51,021 nt of DNA from JAAYBQ01 sp035403465. Lineage in GTDB: Bacteria > Spirochaetota > UBA4802 > UBA5550. Location: the NCBI GenBank assembly GCA_035403465.1, contig DAONFG010000023.1, positions 1-51,021 on the forward strand. Reading direction: 5' to 3'. The notes beneath the pieces are model-generated. The model did not search any database and was not told the origin of the DNA. It saw only the letters and a list, made by a program, of their open reading frames with translations. The first letter of the stretch is position 1, and each line of letters opens with the position of its first letter. The translations under genes were made by a program, and so were the position numbers. Below are positions 22,640-31,596 of the stretch, piece after piece.

Positions 22640-25616
22640 TTAGGACAGCTTCTTCGCTGTCTCAATCACTTCATATGCCTCGAAATGATCGTTCTCCTTT
22701 ATATCATTAAAATCGTTAAGCGCAAAACCGAACTCCTGTCCTGCCTCTACTATTGACACGTCATCTTTATATCTCTTGAGTGAGCTTAAGGATCCGTCAA
22801 ATACCACGACACCGTCCCTGATAATTCTCATTTTTGATTTTCGGTTGATCTTTCCAGACAGGCAGACAGAACCTGCGATAGATCCGATCTTTGATACCTT
22901 GAATATCTGCCTGATTTCGCCTGTTCCTGTAACCTTCTGTTCGATGATAGGTGACAGCATGCCTTCCATCGCCGCCTTGATATCATCTGTTGCCTCGAAG
23001 ATAATATTATAGAACTTGATCGAAACATTCTCTTTATCTGCCAGGTCGGAAACCTTTCCTGTCGGCCTTACGTGGTATCCAATAATTATCGCGTTAGACG
23101 CTGAAGCCAGCATAACATCTGAATCGTTTATACCGCCAGTGCCAGAGTGGATAACCTTGACGCGCACCTCGCTGTTTGACAGTTTTTCAAGAGACTCTGT
23201 AAGAGCCTGTGTTGAACCGTCAACATCCGCTTTTACAATTATGCGCAGCTCCTGGACCTCTCCCTCTTTAATCATCTCGTTGAGAGACTCAAGCGTAACT
23301 TTTCTTACTTTCTTCGCTGATTCAATCCGTTTGTATTCAAGACGTTTCTGCGATATCTGTTTCGCGAACTTATCTGTATCAACACCTTCGAACGGATCAC
23401 CCGCTGCAGGCACACCGGATATACCAAGTATTTCAACCGGCGCCGAAGGCCCGGCTTCATGTATGGGTGCGCCCTTATCATCAAACATTGCCCTGATTTT
23501 ACCGGAGTACATACCCACAACAAATGAATCGCCCACATGCAGTGTACCCGACTGTACAAGCACAGTACATACTGCGCCGCGGCCCGGGTCAAGCCTTGAC
23601 TCAATTACAGTACCCTTACCTATAAGTTTAGTGTTTGCCTTGAGTTCAAGCATCTCAGCCTGTATAAGAACAAGTTCAAGAAGTGAATCAACGTTCTGAT
23701 TTTGCTTTGCACTGATCTCGGCAAAAAGTGTTGTACCGCCCCATTCTTCGGGTACAAGGTTGTACGCTGTAAGCTCCTGCCTGACCTTTGCGGGGTTGGC
23801 CTCCGGAAGATCAATCTTGTTTATTGCCACAATAATCGGAACATTTGCGGCTTTCGCATGGCTGATTGCCTCTATTGTCTGCGGCATTACACCGTCATTT
23901 GCTGCTACGACAAGTATTACGATGTCGGTTATGCTTGCGCCCCTTGCTCTCATTGTTGTAAATGCCGCGTGGCCCGGAGTATCAAGGAAAGTAATTTTTT
24001 TATCATGGACTGTAACAGTGTAGGCACCGATATGCTGTGTGATACCACCAAACTCACTGTCTATTACGTTAGCCTCCCTGATCGCATCAAGGAGCTTGGT
24101 TTTACCATGGTCAACGTGACCCATTACCGTTACAACAGGTGGACGGCTTGTATAATCTTCAGCTTTATCCTCCTGCTCGTTCTTTATGACAGTTTCATCA
24201 TAAAGGGTAACAACACCAACTTCTGTGTTATACTCGGCAGCTAGTATTGATGCCGTATCAGAATCAATGGCCTGGTTGATCGTTGCCATAACACCCAGTT
24301 TCATGAGCTTGCCTATCACCTCGCCAGCCTTTACATTCAATTTCTTGGCCAGCTCGCCGACTGTTACACTCTCTGTTATGTTGATCTTGTCAGGAATAGA
24401 AACCAGTCTCTTCTGCTCCTGGGCGTGTTTCTTTTTAAGAATTATATCTTTTTCAATTTCTTCTTTTTCTTTCTTGGTAAGTCTTCTGAATTCTTTTTCT
24501 TTCTCTTTTTCCTTCTCTTTTTCCTTCTGCTGGCCTTTCTGTTTCTTTGCCGCTGCATCATCTATCTCAAGCGATGCAGGCGCTTCATCCTTACCGCCTG
24601 GTCTTGGCCTGAATCCTCTCTGCGGGCCGCCCTGACCCTGGCCCTGCGGTCTTGGCCTTCCGTCACTTCTTCCATCAGTCCTCTGTCCACCCGGCCTGCT
24701 GTCTGTGCGCTGTCCTCCGGGCCTGCTGTCTGTTCTCTGTCCGCCCGGCCTGCTGTCTGTGCGCTGGCCTCCGGGCCTGCTGTCTGTTCTCTGTCCGCCC
24801 GGTCTGCTGTCTGTTCTCTGGCCTCCAGGCCTGCTGTCTGTTCTCTGTCCGCCCGGTCTGCTGTCTGTGCGCTGGCCCCGGGCCTGCTGTCTGTTCTCTG
24901 TCCGCCCGGTCTGCTGTCTGTGCGCTGGCCTCNNNNNNNNNNNNNNNNNNNNNNNNNNNNNNNNNNNNNNNNNNNNNNNNNNNNNNNNNNNNNNNNNNNN
25001 NNNNNNNNNNNNNNNNNNNNNNNNNNNNNNNNCCGGGCCTGCTGTCTGTTCTCTGTCCGCCCGGTCTGCTGTCTGTGCGCTGGCCTCCGGGCCTGCTGTC
25101 TGTACGCTGACCGGCCTGCTGACCTTCAGGACGTCTCTCGTATGGTTTTCTTTCACCTGGTGCGCCCTGTGCAGGACGCTGTTGAGCAGGTCTTCTATCC
25201 GGATGGCCTTCACCGGTCGGACGCTGTTCTCGTCTTGGTTCGCTCTTTTTCTCAGCACCTGCTTCTTTTTTGATTTCAGTTTCTGCTGCTGCACTTACCG
25301 CGCTTTCCTTTTCGACATCAGTTTCTTCTGCTTCGTCGGATTCTTCACCACGGGTAATTTCTATTCCCTTTTTCTTTTTAATATCGTTTGATACTTCGAC
25401 CTTCTTTTTAAGCTTTATCTTTTTATTCTTTTTGGCTTTCTGTGCCTCTTCCACCTTTCTCTTTTTTACGCTTTCAATCCTTCTATCAACAAGAAAGACC
25501 TCATTATCATTTAATTCAGATGATTCACCGGCACAGGAAATTCCCAGTTCCTTGCATATCTCAAGAACATCATCGTATAAAACAAAATTTTTTGTAGCAA
25601 CTTCAATAGCTTTCAT
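22640..25616 (-). CDS. infB: translation initiation factor IF-2 (interrupted by an assembly gap)
   Basis: From the N-terminus at 25616: an IF2_N domain (KAIEVATKNFVLYDDVLEICKELGI), a Lys/Glu-rich stretch, an Arg/Gln-rich nonapeptide repeat region holding the 100-N gap, a Lys-Glu repeat, and a second IF2_N domain (VTVGELAKKLNVKAGEVIGKL). The G domain follows with GHVDHGKT, DTPGHAAF and NKIDLP, then the C-terminal domains that bind initiator tRNA. IF-2 brings fMet-tRNA to the 30S subunit. The two flanks of the gap are in different frames as drawn. The gap length of exactly 100 is nominal, and a single base is also missing from one repeat at about 24874-24882, so the frame break is probably an assembly artefact in an essential gene. 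Confidence 0.95.
24684..25110 (-). repeat. tandem 27-bp repeat in infB encoding GGQRTDSRP, with scaffold gap
   Basis: The region encodes the nonapeptide GGQRTDSRP at least seven times on the C-terminal side of the gap and about three times on the N-terminal side. At DNA level two 27-bp versions alternate, one with CGCTGGCCTCCGGGC and one with TCTCTGTCCGCCCGG, so the true unit is a 54-bp dimer. The gap of 100 Ns (24933-25032) falls inside the array, as expected when short reads cannot span it. One repeat reads GGCCCCGGGCC (about 24874-24884) instead of GGCCTCCGGGCC, a one-base loss that shifts the frame. Confidence 0.9.
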
Positions 25617-25639
25617 GCAGAATCCTGATTGTTTAAATT

Positions 25640-26971
25640 TTATTCATCTTTGCCGTCCGGGTTGTCGCTTTCTTCCTCGACATCACCATCTTCAAAATCA
25701 ACCACATCAGCCAGAATTTCAAGAATACGCTGCGCGGTCTTCTCTCCAATACCGTCTATTTTCATAAGATCTTCAAATGATTTTTCTACAAGGTCTTCAA
25801 CAGAGAAGATCCCGGCTTTTTCAAGCATCTTTATAACCCGCGGTTCAATATCAGAAAGTTCCTCAAGCGGGGTTTCATCACTATCCCTTGAGAAGAGCTG
25901 CTCAACAATCGCCCTTGAATCACTTGAACTAAGGAACTGCTGGTAATCATCTTCAGTTTTTATATCAATATCGAATCCGCATAACCTTGATGCAAGCCTT
26001 ACGTTATGCCCGGCCTTACCAACTGCAAGCGAATACTGGTCACTATCCACAACGGCAATTACTCCACCGCTGGAAGTCTCGACAACCTCTCTTATCCTGG
26101 CAGGCGTAAGTGAATTCATTGCCATAATCTTTTTTTCATCATAATACGCTACAACATCAATCTTTTCACCTTCAATCTCGCGCACAATGGACTGAATCCT
26201 AATACCCTTCATACCCACGCATGCACCGACAGAATCAACATCATCCCTGTCGCTCGCAACCGCAACTTTTGTTCTCATGCCGGGCTCACGCACAACTTTC
26301 ACTATCCTTACTATACCGTCATAAATTTCCGGGATCTCCATTTCAAATAGCTTTTCGATAAATTTAGGATGCGCCCTCGACAGTATGACATCCGGACCCT
26401 TTGAACTTCTCTGAACTGAAAGTATAAGCGCCTTGATCCTGTCGCCTATTTTATATCTTTCAAGCGGTGACTGTTCCCTTGAAGGAAGAAGTCCCTCTGT
26501 TCTTCCCAGGTCCACGAACAGGTTATCCCTGCTCCTCCTCTGGAGGTAACCGTTTATAAGGTCTCCTTCACGTCCATTGTATTCGTTGAAAATAATATTC
26601 TTCTCGGCTTCCTTGATCTTCTGGATAATGACCTGCTTGGCTGTCTGCGCGGCTATTCTTCCAAATGAATCAAACGGATTCTCTTCGACATATATCTCAT
26701 CACCAAGGTTGACATCTTTTTTTATTATAACAGCCCGATCATAAGCAATCTCTTCTGCAAGGTTGTTCGGTTTTTTAACAACCATCTTTTTAGTCACTAT
26801 CTGGACAGTGTTTTTTTCCCTGTCAAAGGCAACCCTGACGTTCTCAACAGCTCCATACTGTTTTTTAAACGCCGAAAGCATGGCAGACTCCACGATATTC
26901 TCGATTTCGTCTCTGGGTATACCCTTGTCTGTGGCAATCTGGTGCAGGGCTTCAAAAAAGTTATTGCTCAT
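25640..26971 (-). CDS. nusA: transcription termination/antitermination factor NusA
   Basis: This 443-residue protein has the NusA domain order: an RNA-polymerase-binding N-terminal domain (EALHQIATDKGIPRDEIENI), an S1 domain (about 135-205, with LFVDLGRTEGLLPSREQSP), and two KH domains (VGACVGMKGIRIQSIVREIEG and SLAVGKAGHNVRLASRLCG). After an acidic linker there is a helix-hairpin-helix pair near 395-425 (SFEDLMKIDGIGEKTAQRIL) and an acidic tail. It modulates pausing, termination and antitermination. AAAGG lies before the ATG, and rimP ends 20 bases upstream. Confidence 0.97.
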   Translation of the reverse strand: MSNNFFEALHQIATDKGIPRDEIENIVESAMLSAFKKQYGAVENVRVAFDREKNTVQIVTKKMVVKKPNNLAEEIAYDRAVIIKKDVNLGDEIYVEENPFDSFGRIAAQTAKQVIIQKIKEAEKNIIFNEYNGREGDLINGYLQRRSRDNLFVDLGRTEGLLPSREQSPLERYKIGDRIKALILSVQRSSKGPDVILSRAHPKFIEKLFEMEIPEIYDGIVRIVKVVREPGMRTKVAVASDRDDVDSVGACVGMKGIRIQSIVREIEGEKIDVVAYYDEKKIMAMNSLTPARIREVVETSSGGVIAVVDSDQYSLAVGKAGHNVRLASRLCGFDIDIKTEDDYQQFLSSSDSRAIVEQLFSRDSDETPLEELSDIEPRVIKMLEKAGIFSVEDLVEKSFEDLMKIDGIGEKTAQRILEILADVVDFEDGDVEEESDNPDGKDE

Positions 26972-26991
26972 TTCAGTAAACCTTTAGTATA

Positions 26992-27429
26992 TTAATAATC
27001 TAGATTAGCATGAATGATATCTTCATGTCTGATCAAAACCTTGTTCTTTTCAGTTTCAACTTCGATACCTTTTTCAGAAACTTCTGCAAGTCTGCCCTGA
27101 ACCACTCTATTAATATCACCGTCTGCATAGACAATCTTTACCGGTGAATTAACAAACCTTATCAGTTCATCAATGTTTCTGAGTTTACGGTCTAAACCGG
27201 GTGAAGAGATTTCAAGAAAATAATTCGGCAGGATTTTGCTCTCATCAAGATTTGAACTGAGGCGCTCACTGAATTGTTCACAGTTGCCATGAGAAACGGG
27301 TTTGAGGGAGTCAATTTTAACTGTAATCTTTGAATTTTCACCCTTCAGATAAATTGATGATTCATAAACCGTGTACCCTGTTTCATCTGCTGTTTTGTTT
27401 ATTATCTTCTGAATCTCGTCTTTTACCAT
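26992..27429 (-). CDS. rimP: ribosome maturation factor RimP
   Basis: A 145-residue RimP: the N-terminal KH-like half with GYTVYESSIYLKGENSKITV, the conserved central CEQFSERLSSNLDESKIL and YFLEISSPGLDRKLRN, and the C-terminal SH3-like half with VVQGRLAEVSEKGIEVET. It is needed for 30S maturation and heads the nusA-infB operon as in most bacteria. An intrinsic terminator-like hairpin sits only 13 bases before its ATG, an unusual leader described separately. Confidence 0.95.
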   Translation of the reverse strand: MVKDEIQKIINKTADETGYTVYESSIYLKGENSKITVKIDSLKPVSHGNCEQFSERLSSNLDESKILPNYFLEISSPGLDRKLRNIDELIRFVNSPVKIVYADGDINRVVQGRLAEVSEKGIEVETEKNKVLIRHEDIIHANLDY

Positions 27430-27441
27430 AAGTTATACCAT

Positions 27442-27465
27442 AAAAAAAGAGTGGCGCTGCCACTC
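27442..27465 (-). terminator. intrinsic terminator just upstream of rimP (possible leader attenuator)
   Basis: On the minus strand GAGTGGC (27465-27459) and GCCACTC (27455-27449) form a perfect 7-bp stem with a 3-nt loop, followed directly by seven T residues (27448-27442): a textbook intrinsic terminator. It is 106 bases after the phospholipase-family gene stop and 13 bases before the rimP ATG. It may end the upstream transcript, but a good promoter lies between the two (27479-27484), so it may instead act inside the leader of the rimP operon. Confidence 0.85.
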
Positions 27466-27478
27466 CTTCAACGACATT

Positions 27479-27484
27479 ATTATA
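27479..27484 (-). promoter_or_regulatory. candidate promoter -10 box for the rimP-nusA-infB operon
   Basis: The minus strand reads TATAAT at 27484-27479, a perfect -10 element. The region 17 bases further upstream gives a weak -35 (ACAGTT). Transcription would start at about 27472 and pass through the hairpin at 27465-27442 before reaching rimP, making a leader of about 43 bases. Confidence 0.5.
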
Positions 27485-27570
27485 TAGGCCTTATTTTTTT
27501 CAACTGTTTTTCAGCATTAATAGGCAAAGTGGCAATTAATATGAGATTAATTATACTTTTACCCTGTTTA

Positions 27571-28662
27571 TTAGACCTTCAGCTTAATAATATCCTTCGT
27601 TTTCATGTCAGAATAAAGGGCATCCTTCTCGCCAGTATATGCATTCAGTGAAAAAATCATTCCCGGGCCGGGATTTTTCCTGTTATAAACAGCCTCTTCG
27701 AGTTTTTCCCAGGTGTCCGTAATTTGTTCAATCAGCACCTTTACCAGCATGGGTATGGACTCATAGCGGTACCCGCGCTGAAGCGCCGGGTACTGCCACC
27801 TGGCCTGGTGAATATTGAGCGCATCATTGTCTACTGCTTTCGGTACTGGGTACCTCACAAAAAAGTCGGAGTAGGTAAGGGGATTTTCACACATCCTGTC
27901 CAGCACCCTCATAAATCTTTCATTAGCAGTTCTCCGCATCTTGTAACAGTACCTTATATTGGCAGGTATCCTGTCAAACAGCCTTACCCTGCCCAAATCT
28001 CCATCAATGTGCGAATCACCAAGAGAAGGGAAGAACCTTCCAAACAGAACCGGATTATCCCTTCTCAACGATTCAAACAGAAGTACCCTGACCTGCGGCC
28101 AGATTGCCGCTGTATCGCCGCTGTTTGAAACAGGAAGCATTTCATCAATTGTAATAGTATATGGAACCGAGAGTTCGCTCTTGTATAAATAGTAATTATC
28201 AATGTTATACTGAAACCTCAGGTTTGCAATCCTGTAATGGATAGTTTCTCTGCGCGAAAATGAAGAAGGGAACCCTGAAAAATAAAAAATAAAAGGGTTA
28301 ATTACGGCATCAGCTACTATGTGTGAAATGTAGCCAAGCAGGTATGCTTTCTGTACGGAAGCCCATTCATTCCTGCTGTCCTTCTGTGCAATAACAGAAT
28401 CAATCATCCGGTCTGCAAATGAAACGCACCCGGAATCATGCAGGTGAAATGCTATATCATTACCATAGATTCCGCTGCGGTTGAAGACGCTCATAAAATC
28501 AAAAATATCCGGTCCTATTGCACCAAAGAGTCCGGCACGCAGGTGTTCTTTATCAGAAAACAGGATCTCAAGCGACCTCATCATGTGGGACCTGTTCCGG
28601 TTCCTGAGTACATTATCAATAACGCGTTTGAAAATAAAATTATGTGTGTATATTCCAGGCAT
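27571..28662 (-). CDS. zinc-dependent phospholipase C family protein
   Basis: The N-terminus MPGIYTHNFIFKRVI matches the start of the bacterial zinc-dependent phospholipase C-like family seen in spirochaetes and firmicutes. Further candidate zinc ligands lie in GAIGPDIFDF, NDIAFHLHDSG and LLGYISHIVADAVINPFIFY, a His/Asp-rich helix typical of the fold. There is no signal peptide, so it is probably cytoplasmic and may act on a different phosphoester. The C-terminal 150 residues are family-specific, with no recognised motif. It is transcribed alone, divergent from an MBL-fold gene, with the terminator at 27442-27465 downstream. Confidence 0.8.
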   Translation of the reverse strand: MPGIYTHNFIFKRVIDNVLRNRNRSHMMRSLEILFSDKEHLRAGLFGAIGPDIFDFMSVFNRSGIYGNDIAFHLHDSGCVSFADRMIDSVIAQKDSRNEWASVQKAYLLGYISHIVADAVINPFIFYFSGFPSSFSRRETIHYRIANLRFQYNIDNYYLYKSELSVPYTITIDEMLPVSNSGDTAAIWPQVRVLLFESLRRDNPVLFGRFFPSLGDSHIDGDLGRVRLFDRIPANIRYCYKMRRTANERFMRVLDRMCENPLTYSDFFVRYPVPKAVDNDALNIHQARWQYPALQRGYRYESIPMLVKVLIEQITDTWEKLEEAVYNRKNPGPGMIFSLNAYTGEKDALYSDMKTKDIIKLKV

Positions 28663-28871
28663 TGTGCTGTTCCTGTTTCACACCAGAGCATGATTATATT
28701 CAGATGTCCAGCATTAAAAAATTGACTTACCAGCACTAACCTTATTATTAAGACTTGTTATGCTGCTTTAATTAATCATTAAAAAATATTTTATTCCGGA
28801 CTACACATTGTGCAATGCCGGTATGACATATGATTATAATAACTAACACTGAAGTAATAAAGGATTAAAAT

Positions 28872-29675
28872 ATGAAATATACAGTCCAGCCCCTTCTAAA
28901 CGGTTTCTTTACAGTGGCCTTTAAAGGAAATGAAATAATGAAGTTTCCCAAAGTAAATAATATTCCATCCTTTATTTTTCTTATTACTTCAGAGGAAGGG
29001 GAACATATCATAGTTGATACAGGTTTTGACCTTTCACACATCCCGGGACCTGACTCATCCGGAATAAAAAAATCTGAACACGAAATACCCGCGATATTTA
29101 ATCGTCTCGGGATTGACCCGCTCAGTATAAAAAAGCTGATCCAGACCCACCTGCACTGGGACCATGCCGCAGGTATTAAACATTTTCCCAATGCTGAAAT
29201 TTATGTGCAGGCTGCCGAGTTTAACGGACTCTTCTCACTCCGTGAATTCGAAGAGACTTCATTCGCCCCTCATCACTGGCTTGATTCGCTGGACAGGTTC
29301 ATTCTTCTAAATGGCGACTGTGAGATTATGCCCGGAATTAAACTTCTTCAGTCCGGCGGCCATACCGAAGGTCACCAGGGAGTACGGGTAAACGGCATGG
29401 AAAAGTCAATTGTGCTGATCGGTGACTCGCCTTTTACATACGAATGGTTATGGACACTGGTGCCTGTATCATTCTGGGACAATTACAGGGTTGGAGCAGG
29501 CCGTAAATTTTTCTGGCAGGATGAACTGTCTGTTCAGCTGCGTGACTGGTACGAAAAACATAAACCTGCGGAAAGCCTGGTCCGTACATACCGCACTGTT
29601 AATGAACTGAAAAGTTCTGGCGACATTGCACTCTTCTCGCATGACCCCGGACTTGATGGAACTGAACTATACTGA
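28872..29675 (+). CDS. MBL-fold hydrolase of the AHL-lactonase-like group
   Basis: A 267-residue metallo-beta-lactamase-fold protein. The metal site is complete: QTHLHWDHAAG gives H-x-H-x-D-H, GGHTEGHQGV the third His, and LIGDSPF the bridging Asp; a final His is in ALFSHDPG. The order and spacing match the subgroup that holds N-acyl homoserine lactonases. The N-terminal part contains PSFIFLITSEEGEHIIVDTG. The substrate may be a quorum-sensing lactone or another cyclic ester. AAAGGA precedes the ATG. Its end overlaps the end of the convergent Usp gene by 9 bases. Confidence 0.87.
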   Translation: MKYTVQPLLNGFFTVAFKGNEIMKFPKVNNIPSFIFLITSEEGEHIIVDTGFDLSHIPGPDSSGIKKSEHEIPAIFNRLGIDPLSIKKLIQTHLHWDHAAGIKHFPNAEIYVQAAEFNGLFSLREFEETSFAPHHWLDSLDRFILLNGDCEIMPGIKLLQSGGHTEGHQGVRVNGMEKSIVLIGDSPFTYEWLWTLVPVSFWDNYRVGAGRKFFWQDELSVQLRDWYEKHKPAESLVRTYRTVNELKSSGDIALFSHDPGLDGTELY

Positions 29676-30125
29676 ATCGCTTTCAATATAAAAAGTAAGA
29701 ACTGGTTTTTTTGAAAACCTGACCACGTGTTCACATGTATTCAGGTGCAGCATATGGTTGAGCCCTTTTCTTACATGGTGCCCCATAATTATAAGGTCCA
29801 CGTCAAGCTCCTCCGATTTCTCCAGAACCTTTGTTACAGGTTCACCTACCTCAACGATCGCCTCCATGTCAGGGTATTCATTTTGATATTTTGCAACATA
29901 ACTCTTTAATATTTCCAGGGACTCTTTCATTGCACTATCCCTGAAATCCTCCCAGAGCCTGTACGCGTCAAAATAAAAATCAAGTTTAGGCAGTTCTGAA
30001 ATAATGTGAATTATAAATATCTTTGCCTTCATCTGGTCAGCTACACCTATCGCTTTACTGAGAACAGCTTCAGGACTTTCATCAAAACCCAGGGCTATGA
30101 GGATTTTTTTCGGATTCTTTTTCAT
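29667..30125 (-). CDS. universal stress protein (UspA family)
   Basis: A single 152-residue Usp domain: KKILIALGFDESPEAVLSKAIGVADQ at the start, IFIIHII in the second strand, VEVGEPVTKVLEKSEELDVDLIIMG in the middle, and GHHVRKGLNHMLHLNTCEHVVRFSKKPVL at the ATP-loop position (given here only as landmarks). The usual G-x2-G-x9-G-S/T loop is imperfect: the second Gly-Ser is Asn-Thr, so ATP binding is uncertain and it may be of the UspA-like non-binding type. Usp proteins accumulate in starvation and stress. It is probably monocistronic, convergent with the MBL gene. Confidence 0.9.
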   Translation of the reverse strand: MKKNPKKILIALGFDESPEAVLSKAIGVADQMKAKIFIIHIISELPKLDFYFDAYRLWEDFRDSAMKESLEILKSYVAKYQNEYPDMEAIVEVGEPVTKVLEKSEELDVDLIIMGHHVRKGLNHMLHLNTCEHVVRFSKKPVLTFYIESDSV

Positions 30126-30263
30126 ATATGCCTCCAGTAAAGGATTCTGATACTATAATACAAAACTATGTGATCATTTTCCATAATAACTTTAACAGTA
30201 ATGATTTATAGTAATAAACCTGGAGGTTTCCGGTGCCGATAATATAAAATGGAAGAAATAAAA

Positions 30264-30962
30264 ATGAAATTTATCAGGCCTGATTTAATACTAATTATAC
30301 TTTTATTTTTCGTATTTCCTGTAAATGCCCAGGATTACCAGTACCAGTATTTTGCTGATAAAGACGAATATGTTCCTTTCTCGGATTACATTCCGCGTAT
30401 CCGGCTTCATTATGAAACAGTTCCCCATTATCTTGAGGACTATTATCTCATGTATGGAATGAAACTGTATTATAATGAAACATCTCTAAGGCAGAATATC
30501 GAGATGCTTAACACAGCTCTTAAATGCAAGTTCAGGCATCCGTCACAGGCACTTGTCCGGGTTGAAACCGAAGATGAATACTTAAAATACAGGAAACTTA
30601 TGTTCATGCATATCAACATCATGATAATGAGGAACTATCTCAAAATAGGGGCGCGTTATGACAAGGTAAGCATACGGTTTACCGATGCAGCATTTGCCAA
30701 AGAGATACTTGAAAGCCTTGATACAGCAATAAATATATACAAGCAGGCAATGCCCTACTGGGAAGAGGCAAAAAAACACGCAGAGGCAGCAAGCAGGATC
30801 AGGATTACAACAAAAATGAGCAACATTGAAAGTGAAAGATATAAAATAGTAAAAGATGAACTTGATTATGGTAAAATTATCAAGGCTCATATTGCCGGGG
30901 CTGAAAAGAAAAAAGCCCAGGTCCGGAAATATCTCTCCTCTCCTTCAATATCAAAAGGGTAA
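30264..30962 (+). CDS. exported protein of unknown function
   Basis: The N-terminus from the ATG at 30264 is a signal peptide: MKFIRPD, a hydrophobic LILIILLFFVFPV core and a likely cut after NAQ. The mature part (about 210 residues) is rich in Tyr, Glu, Lys and Met, mostly helical, with several Y/F-x-x-Y pairs. No known domain was seen. GGAAG about 10 bases upstream supports 30264 over the ATG at 30249. Its stop lies one base before the nitroreductase start, so the two are co-transcribed. It resembles lineage-specific periplasmic proteins of spirochaetes in character, but no relative is named here. Confidence 0.7.
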   Translation: MKFIRPDLILIILLFFVFPVNAQDYQYQYFADKDEYVPFSDYIPRIRLHYETVPHYLEDYYLMYGMKLYYNETSLRQNIEMLNTALKCKFRHPSQALVRVETEDEYLKYRKLMFMHINIMIMRNYLKIGARYDKVSIRFTDAAFAKEILESLDTAINIYKQAMPYWEEAKKHAEAASRIRITTKMSNIESERYKIVKDELDYGKIIKAHIAGAEKKKAQVRKYLSSPSISKG

Positions 30963-30963
30963 T

Positions 30964-31476
30964 ATGAATAAAAACTCAATTCTTGAACTTATCCGCAGCA
31001 GAAGGTCCATCAGGAAATTTAAAACAGAAGAGATACCTGAAGAGATAATCTACGAAATTCTTGAAGCAGGGATATGGGCCCCGTCGGGAATGAACAACCA
31101 GCCATGGAAATTCATTATACTGAAAGACCGTGACTTTCGCGACAGAATCTCCAGGTTCACAAAATACTCAAAGATAATAACAGCTGCGGATTTCTGCATT
31201 GCTGTATTCTATAACAAACCAGCCGGTTATGACAGGGACAAGGATCTTATGGCGATCGGGTCATGTATTCAAAATATGCTGCTCTACTCATTTTCTGCAG
31301 GTATCGGCTCTGTCTGGCTTGGAGAGATTCTTAAAAACAAGCAGGAAGTTAACAGGCTGCTTGAAGTTGATGAATCATGCGAGTTTATGGCACTTTTAGC
31401 ATTTGGAATCCCCGATGAAAAGCCGTCATCTGAACGAAGCGACATAACAACAATGCTTCTTAAACCTTCTCTATAG
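30964..31476 (+). CDS. nitroreductase-family FMN oxidoreductase
   Basis: A 170-residue nitroreductase domain. The FMN-binding start is RSRRSIRKFKTEEIPEEII, followed by AGIWAPSGMNNQPWKFIIL. The middle has CIQNMLLYSFSAGIGSVWLG, and the C-terminal part MALLAFGIPDE ends with the FMN-phosphate-side motif. Members reduce nitro groups, quinones or flavins using NAD(P)H; some deiodinate or cyclise substrates. The ATG at 30964 follows the upstream stop by one base, with AAAAGGG as the ribosome-binding site. It is the second gene of a pair with the exported unknown protein. Confidence 0.9.
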   Translation: MNKNSILELIRSRRSIRKFKTEEIPEEIIYEILEAGIWAPSGMNNQPWKFIILKDRDFRDRISRFTKYSKIITAADFCIAVFYNKPAGYDRDKDLMAIGSCIQNMLLYSFSAGIGSVWLGEILKNKQEVNRLLEVDESCEFMALLAFGIPDEKPSSERSDITTMLLKPSL

Positions 31477-31540
31477 GATGATGGCATACCTTTTTAACAG
31501 CTTAAATATTGATATTAATTTTACAGACATCGACTAAATC

Positions 31541-31569
31541 TTGACACGGTTTCTTTTTTTTACTATAAC
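31541..31569 (+). promoter_or_regulatory. sigma-70 promoter of the histidine kinase gene
   Basis: TTGACA (31541-31546) and TATAAC (31564-31569) are separated by 17 bases, very close to the housekeeping consensus. Transcription would start at about 31576, some 20 bases before the GTG start at 31597. Confidence 0.75.
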
Positions 31570-31596
31570 TATATGAAATAACCTGCAGGTAGCGGT

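Noticed and set aside
24425..25391. Long open frames on the plus strand through the N gap, rich in Cys and Leu
   Set aside because: They are mirror frames of the GC-rich infB repeat; the minus-strand IF-2 reading has known domains on both sides.
27442..27465. A riboswitch or T-box before rimP
   Set aside because: The leader after the candidate promoter is only about 40 bases and holds one simple stem, too little for an aptamer.
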